Positions 52,632 through 60,704 of a stretch of DNA of 64,000 bases are shown here, piece after piece. Positions within the stretch are counted from its first letter, which is position 1. Each line of letters begins with the position of its first letter. Location of the stretch: assembly GCF_016722925.1 (NCBI RefSeq), contig NZ_JAEQNC010000001.1, forward strand, positions 372,001-436,000, read 5' to 3'. Position numbers and translations under genes: made by a program. The DNA comes from Phytoamicus setariae (GTDB lineage: Bacteria; Pseudomonadota; Alphaproteobacteria; Rhizobiales; Rhizobiaceae). The notes under the pieces were generated by a model. It searched no databases, was not told where the DNA came from, and worked only from the letters and a program-made list of their open reading frames with translations.

Positions 52632-53708
52632 CTATGTCAGGGAGCGTACGACCGAACAGACGCATACCAATGTGAATATGGCTGGCAGCACGAACCGCAC
52701 ATTGTTGCGGATCTCGGCTCTCAGGAAAGGATAACGGCTGAAAACCGGGATATTGGCGTAAATCAGGCTGAGATGAACGAGCAGTGTCAGCACCAGGTAG
52801 AAGTAGCCGATCGAAATCATGAAGGCGATCGGCGAATTCACCGACATCGAACCCGGGAAACTCGATTCGAACGTGAAGCTGAGTGCGGCGAGCGCAAGCA
52901 GGGCGGAATAGATGATGCCGGCGTGGTCCAGCCGCAGTTTTTCCGGTGCCCAAAGTATGAAAAGCGAGACGGAAACGACGGCAGCGAAAGGTATGAAAAG
53001 GCGCAGCAGGTAGCGCGGCCAGGCTCTTTCGACCGTTGCCGTCACTGTGGCGCGGACGAACGGCTTGGCGTTCCAGCCATAGAACTGCTCGAGGGTGAAA
53101 CCGAGATTGCCGGGATGCCAGTCGGCGACCGAGAGGCTTTCGCTGATTGAGGACAGTTCCCGATCACGGTCATCGATCGTGAAGATGACCTCACTCGTCG
53201 GATAGCGGGCGGCCACGAAGGCGAAATCGAGCTTTTGCCTGTCGAACGGGAAAGCCGCCAGGTTGACCAAGATACGGAAATCGGCGTCGATCTGGCGCAC
53301 AACCGTGATGTCCCCCTCCGATGTCACCGAAACGGCAACAGACTGGGATCTCGGGTCGCTGAGCTGGTTGGTTATGGATACGTCGGGATGCCACATGGCC
53401 TTGAGTGCGCCTGTTGCTTCGCCACCGTAGAAATCCTGACGATAGACGCCGGCGGCGAGCGGGTCGAAGCCGTGTGAGTCGTCCCGCCAGGAAAGGGTAT
53501 ATTCAAGGCGCGCTGATACCTCTCCCTTGGTCTCCTCGATGCGCGAGATGTTCAGGACGCGGGCGGACAAATGGACTTTGACGGGCAGGTGTATTCCAGC
53601 CGGCAGAGGTTGAGGCGCGGTGCTTTCCGTTGCTGTAACGGTTTGTGGTCGCAGCCCCAGGAGAATAAACAGGGCAGCAAGCATCAACGACGATCTCGAA
53701 AAGCGCAT
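52632..53708 (-). CDS. Prokaryotic pentameric ligand-gated ion channel (Cys-loop receptor homologue)
   Basis: A 358-residue homologue of GLIC/ELIC. Signal peptide about 1-27. The extracellular beta-sandwich (about 35-228) has loop-A-type MWHPDVSITN (105-114) and the signature FPFDRQ (153-158); the two Cys-loop cysteines are missing, as in other bacterial members. TM1 about 230-253 contains the conserved Pro240. M2 about 262-281 is followed by ESSFPGS (281-287), aligning with GLIC ETNLPKT. M3 covers about 291-317 and M4 about 335-356. By that alignment, position -1' is Asp261, 6' Ser268 and 9' Leu271, which suggests cation selectivity. ATG 53708 follows the sensor stop by one base (TGA-C-ATG), so both are one operon. 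Confidence 0.85.
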   Translation of the reverse strand: MRFSRSSLMLAALFILLGLRPQTVTATESTAPQPLPAGIHLPVKVHLSARVLNISRIEETKGEVSARLEYTLSWRDDSHGFDPLAAGVYRQDFYGGEATGALKAMWHPDVSITNQLSDPRSQSVAVSVTSEGDITVVRQIDADFRILVNLAAFPFDRQKLDFAFVAARYPTSEVIFTIDDRDRELSSISESLSVADWHPGNLGFTLEQFYGWNAKPFVRATVTATVERAWPRYLLRLFIPFAAVVSVSLFILWAPEKLRLDHAGIIYSALLALAALSFTFESSFPGSMSVNSPIAFMISIGYFYLVLTLLVHLSLIYANIPVFSRYPFLRAEIRNNVRFVLPAIFTLVCVCSVVRSLT

Positions 53709-53709
53709 G

Positions 53710-54810
53710 TCAGTGCTCGTTGTCGGTGGTCAGGGAAGTGTTGGCCAGGAGAGGTTCTTGCAGGGGGATGCTGCGGATCCGGAGATAGGTGCTCAGGCAC
53801 ACCGCTGGATTGTTTACTTCCCCGCCAAGGCGGTCGGCTGCGAGCTTTTCAAGCGGTCGGAAGACCAGCGCACGGAGCATTACCATCAACACGCCGTAAG
53901 CGATCAGCAGACCGCAGATGGCAACAACAGCGACAGTAACCAGCGTCGCCCGGAAACCAGCTTCGATCGCGGTGAAATCCTTCGCCACGATCAGCGTTCC
54001 AATCATCTTGCCGCTGTAGTCGAGCAGCGGACGGTTGAGCAGGCCGAGCTGTATGTCGCCGAGCCTGGTGGTCGAACTTTCTGCTGAGCGAGTCAGATGC
54101 ACCAGTCCGCGCGATTGAAGATCGTCAAAAAGCTGGCTGTCCGTTGCTGCGCCCAGCTGCAACGCAGCTCCTTTTTCGCCGTGGCCGCCTTTGCCATCAG
54201 GAATGAATTGCGGGTCCAGGAAGATTGCAAAATCAGCACCTGTCGAGGACTTGGCCAGTTCCATGAGCGTCTTGAGGCTGACGCCCACTTCAACCGTGCC
54301 CACCACAACACCCTCGCTCCGAATGGGGGAAACTGCGCGTAGGCTCAGGCCGCTCAGGCCGATCTCGAGTCCTTTCTGTGACTTGGCATGCTTGTTGGCG
54401 GAAAGGATCATCGGGCGAATACGCGACAGGTCCTGGCCGTAATCGTCCGGACTCCAGACGCGCAGGAATGATTTCATGTCCGCGGTATGGAAATGCAGGA
54501 CGTCTGCCCCGGCATCAACCTTCAAGCTATCGAAGACCGGCTTCATTCTTGCCTGCAACGCCGTGCGGTCGCCCGTCCTCATCAGCTCGATGACCGCAGG
54601 GTCTTGCGCCAGAAGCTCCGAGTGGCTGACCGTGAGGCTTTCCGCCTGGCTCATCGTGGTGGTCAGCACCAGTCCGGTTGCCTCAATCTGCTCTTTCTCG
54701 CCGGCAGCAAGACTGCCGCGTCCATCGTTGTAGAAAATAAAGCCGCCAATGCCGAGAGTAAGTGCGATGATGAGAGAAGTAATCAATGAAAGGCGTCGTT
54801 CGAGCGACAT
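53710..54810 (-). CDS. dCache-type membrane sensor protein without output domain
   Basis: A 366-residue inner-membrane protein. TM1 (about 8-28, LSLITSLIIALTLGIGGFIF) is followed by a large periplasmic domain (about 30-285) with the dCache_3-like blocks VLHFHTADMKSFLRVWSPDD, YGQDLSRIRPMIL and GLEIGLSGLSLRAVSPIRSE. TM2 is about 290-315. The protein ends only about 50 residues after TM2: FRPLEKLAADRLGG looks like the first helix of a HAMP domain, but no methyl-accepting, kinase or cyclase domain follows. It is the first gene of a two-gene operon with the ion channel, one base apart. ATG 54810 is chosen over TTG 54819. The natural reading is a ligand sensor acting with the channel. Confidence 0.75.
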   Translation of the reverse strand: MSLERRLSLITSLIIALTLGIGGFIFYNDGRGSLAAGEKEQIEATGLVLTTTMSQAESLTVSHSELLAQDPAVIELMRTGDRTALQARMKPVFDSLKVDAGADVLHFHTADMKSFLRVWSPDDYGQDLSRIRPMILSANKHAKSQKGLEIGLSGLSLRAVSPIRSEGVVVGTVEVGVSLKTLMELAKSSTGADFAIFLDPQFIPDGKGGHGEKGAALQLGAATDSQLFDDLQSRGLVHLTRSAESSTTRLGDIQLGLLNRPLLDYSGKMIGTLIVAKDFTAIEAGFRATLVTVAVVAICGLLIAYGVLMVMLRALVFRPLEKLAADRLGGEVNNPAVCLSTYLRIRSIPLQEPLLANTSLTTDNEH

Positions 54811-54950
54811 CGGTTTCAATCCAATAACCAGTAATGATACAATTCAGTCGATGGATATCGAGAGTCGGTTGCGCTGTCGATAGCTTCGCGCGCCGGTTCT
54901 TCGCGGTCACGGCACCAATGATTTGCCGGTCGCGACGCTCCTCATTGAAA

Positions 54951-54972
54951 TTGACGTTTACGTAAAAATCAA
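54951..54972 (+). promoter_or_regulatory. Candidate fatty-acid/branched-chain catabolism operator (LiuR/FadR-like palindrome)
   Basis: TTGACGTTTAC-GTAAAAATCAA is an 11+11 imperfect palindrome (9 of 11 positions symmetric) with a TTTACGTAAA core, about 85 bases before the acyl-CoA dehydrogenase start. TTGACG may also be the -35 box, with TAGCCA 17 bases later. Sites of this form are used by MerR-type LiuR and some TetR regulators of acyl-CoA metabolism. The rest of 54820-55056 holds no gene. Confidence 0.45.
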
Positions 54973-55056
54973 ATAGCCATATTCAACGTAAGTTCAGTCG
55001 CATTGCCCAGCTACATATGCAATCTGGAAGGCACGGACAAAGAATGGAGGGCACGC

Positions 55057-56838
55057 ATGTACAAGGCGCCGGTCGAAGACATTTTTTTCACCCTCAAGCA
55101 TGTGACGGGTCTGGATCGGGTTCTGGGCGCGGGTCGCTTTGGTGACCTTTCCGATGACCTTGCCCATGCCATTCTTTCCGAAGCCGGTCGGTTTGCCACC
55201 GAGGAAGTCGCCCCTCTAGCGGAGATCGGCGACAAACAGGGTGCGCGTCTCGTCGACGGGAAGGTCAAGACACCAGACGGTTGGGCCGGTCTTTACGCTC
55301 GCTGGGCCGAGGGCGGCTGGAATTCGCTTGCCGCGCCGGAAGAGTTCGGCGGGCAGGCCTTGCCGCATCAATTGCTCGTGGCAACCCTTGAGATGTGGAA
55401 CAGCGGTGCGATGGGCTTTGCCATCGGGCCGACGCTGACGATCGGTGCCATCGAGGCGATTGCCACCCATGCATCCGACGCGCTGAAACAAAAGTACCTG
55501 CCGAAGATGGTGTCGGGCGAATGGATGGGGTCGATGAACCTCACCGAGCCGCATTCCGGCTCGGATCTCGGCGTTCTCAAGACGCGCGCCGAGCGGCGCG
55601 ACGACGGCACCTACCGCATCTTCGGCCAGAAGATTTTCATCACCTATGGCGAGCATGATTTTACCGACAACATCGTCCATCTGGTGCTGGCCCGCCTGCC
55701 GGACGCGCCGGCTGGATCGCGCGGCATTTCCCTGTTCCTCGTGCCTAAATTCCTTGTCAACGATGACGGGTCGCTCGGCGCACGCAACGATGCCTATTGC
55801 CATTCGCTCGAACACAAGATGGGCATCCACGCTTCGCCCACCTGCACGATGATCTATGGCGATGGCAAGTTCGGTGCCGAGAAGGGCGCTGTCGGCTGGC
55901 TCATCGGCGAGGAAAACAAGGGGCTCGCCTGCATGTTCACGATGATGAACAATGCCCGGCTTGCCGTCGGCATGCAGGGCGTCGCGATCTGCGAGGCCGC
56001 GACCCAGAAGGCCATTCTCTATGCCCGCGAGCGGACGCAGGGCAGGGGGCCAGGCTGGAAGGGCGATGGCATGAGCCCGATCATCGAGCATCCCGACGTC
56101 CAGCGGATGCTATTGACCATGAAGGCCATCACCCAGGGCGCCCGCTCGATCGCCTATGCCTGCGCACATGCCATCGACATGGTTGAGGTAACCAGCGGTG
56201 CCGATCGTGGATTCTGGCAGGAACGCGCCAATCTGCTGACGCCGCTGGCGAAAAGCATTCCCACCGATGCCGGCGTCGAGGTCTCTTCGCTCGGCGTGCA
56301 GGTGCATGGCGGCATGGGCTACATCGAGGAGACGGGCGCGGCGCGGCTTTATCGCGATGCGCGCATCGCCCCGATCTATGAAGGCACCAATGGTATCCAG
56401 GCGATCGACCTCATCGGTCGCAAACTGCCGCTATCGGGCGGCGCCCATGTGCGTGGGTTCATCGGCGAACTCAAAGCCGTGGTCGAGGATGTCAGAAAAT
56501 CGAACAGGCCGGGTTTCGGGCACACCGCCGACAAACTCGCCATCGCACTGGCCGATCTGGATGAAGCCACCGAATGGCTGCTTGCTGCGCAAGGAGAGGG
56601 CCGGATAGCCGAGGCGCTTTCCGGTGCCACGCCCTTCCAGCGCCAGTTCGGCCTGACATTGACCGGCGTCTACCTCGCCAAGGCCGGGCTGGCGGACGCG
56701 GGCGATGGCAAGGACGAGGCCCGCGTGGCACTTGCCCGGTTTGCGGCGGAAAACCTGATTTCGGAGACCACCGCTCTCAAGGATCGCGTCGTCAACGGTG
56801 CGGCAAGCCTGGCGGCCGCCCGCGCTGCACTTGGCTAA
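55057..56838 (+). CDS. Acyl-CoA dehydrogenase, long form with C-terminal extension
   Basis: A FAD enzyme of fatty-acid or branched-acid oxidation, 593 residues. The N-terminus MYKAPVEDIFFTLKHVTGLD is typical of the large FadE-like subgroup. The FAD/substrate block is MNLTEPHSGSDLGVLKTRAE, then IFGQKIFITYGEHDFTDNIV; the catalytic base region is RIAPIYEGTNGIQAIDLIGR (Glu in YEGTN). The last ~120 residues form the extra helical domain of this subgroup. ATG 55057 has GGAGGG upstream; a GC-poor upstream extension to 55003 is less likely. It is followed after a palindromic element by an enoyl-CoA hydratase on the same strand. Confidence 0.92.
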   Translation: MYKAPVEDIFFTLKHVTGLDRVLGAGRFGDLSDDLAHAILSEAGRFATEEVAPLAEIGDKQGARLVDGKVKTPDGWAGLYARWAEGGWNSLAAPEEFGGQALPHQLLVATLEMWNSGAMGFAIGPTLTIGAIEAIATHASDALKQKYLPKMVSGEWMGSMNLTEPHSGSDLGVLKTRAERRDDGTYRIFGQKIFITYGEHDFTDNIVHLVLARLPDAPAGSRGISLFLVPKFLVNDDGSLGARNDAYCHSLEHKMGIHASPTCTMIYGDGKFGAEKGAVGWLIGEENKGLACMFTMMNNARLAVGMQGVAICEAATQKAILYARERTQGRGPGWKGDGMSPIIEHPDVQRMLLTMKAITQGARSIAYACAHAIDMVEVTSGADRGFWQERANLLTPLAKSIPTDAGVEVSSLGVQVHGGMGYIEETGAARLYRDARIAPIYEGTNGIQAIDLIGRKLPLSGGAHVRGFIGELKAVVEDVRKSNRPGFGHTADKLAIALADLDEATEWLLAAQGEGRIAEALSGATPFQRQFGLTLTGVYLAKAGLADAGDGKDEARVALARFAAENLISETTALKDRVVNGAASLAAARAALG

Positions 56839-56843
56839 GGAAT

Positions 56844-56903
56844 TTTTAGAAAGGCCCCTCCCAAACCCTTTCCACAAGGGGGAGGGTTGGGAGGGGTCTA
56901 AAA
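56844..56903. repeat. Palindromic intergenic element between acyl-CoA dehydrogenase and enoyl-CoA hydratase genes
   Basis: TTTTAGA (56844-56850) and TCTAAAA (56897-56903) enclose a long hairpin whose arms CCCCTCCCAA (56855-56864) and TTGGGAGGGG (56887-56896) match perfectly, with further inner pairing CCCT/AGGG. The pyrimidine-rich CCCCTCCCAACCCT text is a common extragenic repeat in rhizobia. It sits inside an apparent operon, so it may modulate the mRNA between the two genes. Confidence 0.7.
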
Positions 56904-56927
56904 TTCACTATTTTCTAGGGGTTTATC

Positions 56928-57686
56928 ATGACTGATCTCATCCTGCTTGAACTTCCTGCCGATCATCCGGGCGTGCTTGTCATCCGCATGAACCGCGCCG
57001 ACAAGAAGAACGCCATTACCCGCGAAATGTATGGCGCCATGGCACTGGCGCTTGCCGATGCCGACGCCAACGAAGCGATCAAAGCGGCGGTCCTGTTCGG
57101 TGCGCCCGGCTGCTTTTCATCCGGCAACGACCTGATGGATTTCATGGAAATCGCCAAGGTGAGGGAGGAAGGCAAGAATGTGATCGCCTTCGTCCGGGAA
57201 CTCGCGCGGTTCACCAAGCCGTTGCTCTCCGGCGTCGATGGCATTGCCATCGGCATTGGCGTGACGATGAATTTCCATTGCGACCTGACTTTCGCCACGC
57301 CGCGCACGGTTTTCCGCACCCCCTTCACCGATCTCGCGGTCGTGCCCGAGGCAGGCTCGACCTTGCTCGGGCCGGCCATCATGGGCCATCAGCGCGCCTT
57401 TGCCATGCTGGTCAACGGGCTGCCGTTCAGTGCCGAAGAAGCACGTGAGGCGGGTATCGTCTGGAAAGTGGTCAGCGAGGAAGAACTCGAGGCGACGACG
57501 CTTGCAGCCGCGTCCAATCTGGTTGCCCGCCCACACAATTCACTGATGCTGTCGCGCAAGCTGCTCAAGGGCGACCGCGACGTGATCCGCAGCCGCATCG
57601 ACGAGGAAATGGAGCATTTCCTCGATCAGTTGCAGTCCAGCGAAGCCGCCGGAGTCTATGAAGCGTTCTTCGCCAGGAAGAAGTAA
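56928..57686 (+). CDS. Enoyl-CoA hydratase/isomerase family protein
   Basis: A 252-residue crotonase-fold protein. The first oxyanion-hole segment is AAVLFGAPGCFSSGNDLMDF and the second VDGIAIGIGVTMNFHCDLTF, ATPRTVFRTPFTDLAVVPEA. The position usually held by the second catalytic Glu is met by the Glu of VVPEAGST, while the first is not obvious, which allows a hydratase-like or isomerase role. It follows the acyl-CoA dehydrogenase by 89 bases that contain a palindromic element. Convergent with the rRNA methyltransferase, 4 bases apart. Confidence 0.87.
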   Translation: MTDLILLELPADHPGVLVIRMNRADKKNAITREMYGAMALALADADANEAIKAAVLFGAPGCFSSGNDLMDFMEIAKVREEGKNVIAFVRELARFTKPLLSGVDGIAIGIGVTMNFHCDLTFATPRTVFRTPFTDLAVVPEAGSTLLGPAIMGHQRAFAMLVNGLPFSAEEAREAGIVWKVVSEEELEATTLAAASNLVARPHNSLMLSRKLLKGDRDVIRSRIDEEMEHFLDQLQSSEAAGVYEAFFARKK

Positions 57687-57690
57687 GGCT

Positions 57691-58941
57691 CTACCGCTCC
57701 AGCAGTGCCACCGCTTCTACATGCGAGGACCAGAGGAACTGGTCGATGGGCGTGACCGACTTGAGCTTGTAGCCACCGGCGATCAGGATCGACAGATCGC
57801 GCACCAGCGTCACCGGATTGCACGAGACGGCCGCGATGCGGGCAACCTTGGAGCGGGCAAGCTCGTGGCATTGCGCCTCCGCACCTGCGCGCGGCGGGTC
57901 GAACACGACAGCGTCGAAATGCTTGAGGTCTAGCGGCAGCATCGGCCGGCGGAAGAGATCGCGTCGTTCGATGCTGACCGGCTTCAGGCCTTGTGCGTGC
58001 CGGGCGGCGTGATCGAGTGCGGCGAGGGCCGGTGCATCGAATTCCACGGCGTGAACAGCCGATTTGCGCGCCAGCCTCAAGGAAAACGTGCCGCAGCCGG
58101 CAAACATGTCGACGACGCGTTTGGCCTTGCCGACATGGGCGATCACCAGTTCCGCCATGGCGCTTTCGGCGCTGGCGGTCGCCTGCAGGAAGCTGCCCGG
58201 CGGCAGCACGACGGGAACGCCGTCGAATTCGATCATCGGCTTGCGCGTCTCGATCAGGATCTCGTTTTCGAGCCCAACGCGTGCAATATGCGGCTCGCGC
58301 ATGGCCAGATCGGTGGCGGCCTGTCGCTTCTTGGCATCGGGCTTCTTCAGATCGGCGAAATTGACGTCCAGACCCGAAGTCGTCACCTGGATGGTCACCC
58401 GGAAGGGCTCCGAACCTGCCGCGAGCGCCGAGGCTAGCCGGCGCACGGCGGCAAGCTGCGCCACGATAGCCGGCTGGGCGATGGGACATTCCTCCACCGG
58501 CACGATGGTATGGCTCAGTGCCTGCATGAATCCGAGCACCACGCCCTTGTCGGTCAGCCGTCCTGACATGGTCACGCGCCGGCGCTCGCCGGCAGAGCAC
58601 GTGACAAGCGGCGCCACCTCGGTCTCGATGTCGTGCGATCTCAGCGCATCGATCACCAGCCCGCGCTTGTAGTCGTGATAGGGCTGATCGGCCCAATGCT
58701 GCAGCGAACAGCCGCCGCAGGCGCCGCCCTTGCCCTCGGGGCCAAAGTGACGACACTTCGGCGCGACGCGGTCGGCCGATGTGGTTGCCCACGACATGGC
58801 CGTGCCCTGGCTCTTCACCCTAGCGATGGCGACCTCTTCGCCCGGCAGCGTGAAGGGGACAAAGACCGGCCCCTGCGGTGTACGGGCAATGCCGTCGCCT
58901 TCGGCGCCTATTGCATGGATGGTGACTGTTTCTGTGCTCAT
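57691..58941 (-). CDS. RumA/TrmA-like RNA uracil-C5 methyltransferase
   Basis: A 416-residue enzyme that methylates a uridine in 23S rRNA or tRNA. An N-terminal TRAM-like segment (TVTIHAIGAEGDGIARTPQG, VFVPFTLPGEEV) is followed by a 4Fe-4S-type cysteine cluster (CRHFGPEGKGGACGGCSLQH). The SAM domain has VDMFAGCGTFSLRLAR, the DPPRAGAEAQCHEL block and the catalytic cysteine in AVSCNPVTLVRDL. ATG 58941 overlaps the tlyA stop (ATGA at 58938-58941), so the two RNA methyltransferases are coupled. Confidence 0.9.
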   Translation of the reverse strand: MSTETVTIHAIGAEGDGIARTPQGPVFVPFTLPGEEVAIARVKSQGTAMSWATTSADRVAPKCRHFGPEGKGGACGGCSLQHWADQPYHDYKRGLVIDALRSHDIETEVAPLVTCSAGERRRVTMSGRLTDKGVVLGFMQALSHTIVPVEECPIAQPAIVAQLAAVRRLASALAAGSEPFRVTIQVTTSGLDVNFADLKKPDAKKRQAATDLAMREPHIARVGLENEILIETRKPMIEFDGVPVVLPPGSFLQATASAESAMAELVIAHVGKAKRVVDMFAGCGTFSLRLARKSAVHAVEFDAPALAALDHAARHAQGLKPVSIERRDLFRRPMLPLDLKHFDAVVFDPPRAGAEAQCHELARSKVARIAAVSCNPVTLVRDLSILIAGGYKLKSVTPIDQFLWSSHVEAVALLER

Positions 58942-59681
58942 GATTTTCTTCCGGCCAAGAGGAATTCGATATTCCCGTCTCCGCCGGAAATTGGAGAGGG
59001 GATTACACCGAGGCTCTGCCAACCGCCAAGCGAATTCAGCCATTGTTCGAGATCTTCAGCGATTTTCGGTGCCGATTCCGGGTCTTTGAGCATTCCACCC
59101 TTGCCGACATTGTCACGTCCGGCCTCAAATTGCGGCTTGACGAGCAGCACGCACCAGGTGCCGCTTTCCGCAAGCTCGAGCGCTTGCGGCAATGCGAGCT
59201 TCAGGGAAATGAACGAGACATCCGAAACCACAGCCTTGATGGTTCGGCCGTCGAGGTGGCTTTCGTCCAGTATCCGGGCATTCAATCCTTCGAGGTTGGT
59301 GATCCCCGGATTGCTGCGCAGCCGCTTGTCGAGCTGATCGTGACCGACATCGACGGCCAGGACATGGTTTGCACCGCGTTCCAGAAGGACCTGGGTGAAG
59401 CCGCCGGTCGATGCGCCGATATCGAGGCAGTCGAGTCCTGCAGGCGAAAGGCCGAAATGGTCGAGTGCGGCGATCAGCTTCAGGGCTGCGCGCGACACAT
59501 AGGTCTGCGCTGGGTCGTCGACGATGACCACGGAATCCGGAAATACAATCAAGCCGGCTTTGGTGATGATCTTGCCATCGACGCGCACGGTGCCGCGCTG
59601 GATCGCATCGCGCCCCCGCGAGCGGCTGTCGAACAGGCCGAGGGAGACGAGCAGTTGGTCGAGGCGGATGGGATCTGACAT
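58938..59681 (-). CDS. tlyA: TlyA family rRNA 2'-O-methyltransferase / putative hemolysin
   Basis: A 247-residue protein. An N-terminal S4 RNA-binding domain (RLDQLLVSLGLFDSRSRGRD, AIQRGTVRVDG) is fused to an FtsJ-like methyltransferase domain with CLDIGASTGGFTQVLLERGA, VSDVSFISLKLALP and LLVKPQFEAG. The conserved Lys-Asp-Lys-Glu type residues lie in these segments. TlyA methylates the ribose of specific cytidines in 16S and/or 23S rRNA. AGGAC five bases before ATG 59681 supports this start. First gene of a two-gene operon. Confidence 0.9.
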   Translation of the reverse strand: MSDPIRLDQLLVSLGLFDSRSRGRDAIQRGTVRVDGKIITKAGLIVFPDSVVIVDDPAQTYVSRAALKLIAALDHFGLSPAGLDCLDIGASTGGFTQVLLERGANHVLAVDVGHDQLDKRLRSNPGITNLEGLNARILDESHLDGRTIKAVVSDVSFISLKLALPQALELAESGTWCVLLVKPQFEAGRDNVGKGGMLKDPESAPKIAEDLEQWLNSLGGWQSLGVIPSPISGGDGNIEFLLAGRKS

Positions 59682-59776
59682 TTTTGTCCTGGAGTTTTTC
59701 AGCGGTTTCCTTCTCATACCCATCTATGCAATGATCGCCTACGCTAAAATTCATTTCACCTTTGTGAGGTGCACCC

Positions 59777-60700
59777 ATGTCCTTCTTTCCGTGTCCCGAC
59801 CCAGAAGCCGGCGATCATGCCGCCGTCGATCAAGTGGAAATGCTGATCATTCCGCGCACGTCCGACATTGGCGGGCTTGAAGTGCGCCGCGCACTGCCGA
59901 CCGCCAAGCGCCGGCTCGTCGGCCCCTTCATCTTCTTCGACCGCATGGGCCCGGCCCTGTTCAGGGCAGGCCAGGGGCTAGATGTCCGGCCGCATCCGCA
60001 TATCGGGCTTTCCACCGTGACCTATCTGTTTGATGGCGAAATGACCCACCGCGACAGCTTGGGCACCGGCATGGTGATCAGGCCGGGTGATATTAACCTG
60101 ATGACGGCGGGCCGGGGTATCGTGCATTCCGAGCGCACGCCGGAGAACCTGCGCGGCAAGCCGTTCTCGCTGTCGGGACTGCAAACCTGGCTGGCCTTGC
60201 CCGAAAGCCATGAAAACAACGACCCGTCGTTCTTGCATGCCGAGGCGGGCAATCTGCCCGAATTTTCCGAACAGGGCTATTCGGGCCGCGTGGTGATCGG
60301 CAACTGGCAGGGGCTGAAGTCGCCGGTGGCCGTGCCGACCGATACGCTCTATGTTGATCTCAGGATCGAGCCGAATTCCGCATGTCCATTCCAGGCAGGC
60401 GCCGAGGAACGCGCCGCCTATATCCTCTCCGGCGCGCTGTCGGTTTCGGGTACCCGCTATGAAACCGACCAGTTGCTGGTGTTCCGGCCCGGCGATACGC
60501 TGGATCTGGTGACGGGCGACGAGCCTTGCCACGTCATGCTGTTCGGTGGCGAGACGATGGAATCCCCGCGCCACATCTGGTGGAATTTCGTTTCTTCCTC
60601 CAAGGAGCGCATCGAGCAGGCCAAGGAAGAATGGCGCACCGGCAAGTTCGATATCGTGCCGGGCGATGAGGAAGAGTTCATTCCGCTTCCAGCGAGTTGA
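59777..60700 (+). CDS. Pirin family protein
   Basis: A 307-residue bicupin of the pirin family. The metal-binding N-terminal cupin motif is DVRPHPHIGLSTVTYLFDGE, with MTHRDSLG and INLMTAGRGIVHSERTPE supplying further His/Glu ligands. The C-terminal half has YVDLRIEPNSACPFQAG and ends in ERIEQAKEEWRTGKF. Bacterial pirins have quercetinase or regulatory roles; the substrate is unknown here. GAGGT lies eight bases before the ATG. The gene is divergent from tlyA and followed by a 170-base palindromic element. Confidence 0.9.
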   Translation: MSFFPCPDPEAGDHAAVDQVEMLIIPRTSDIGGLEVRRALPTAKRRLVGPFIFFDRMGPALFRAGQGLDVRPHPHIGLSTVTYLFDGEMTHRDSLGTGMVIRPGDINLMTAGRGIVHSERTPENLRGKPFSLSGLQTWLALPESHENNDPSFLHAEAGNLPEFSEQGYSGRVVIGNWQGLKSPVAVPTDTLYVDLRIEPNSACPFQAGAEERAAYILSGALSVSGTRYETDQLLVFRPGDTLDLVTGDEPCHVMLFGGETMESPRHIWWNFVSSSKERIEQAKEEWRTGKFDIVPGDEEEFIPLPAS

Positions 60701-60704
60701 TTTT

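Noticed and set aside
53042-53302. Separate small genes inside the ion-channel gene
   Set aside because: Other-frame shadows with arginine/serine-rich text and no start signals.
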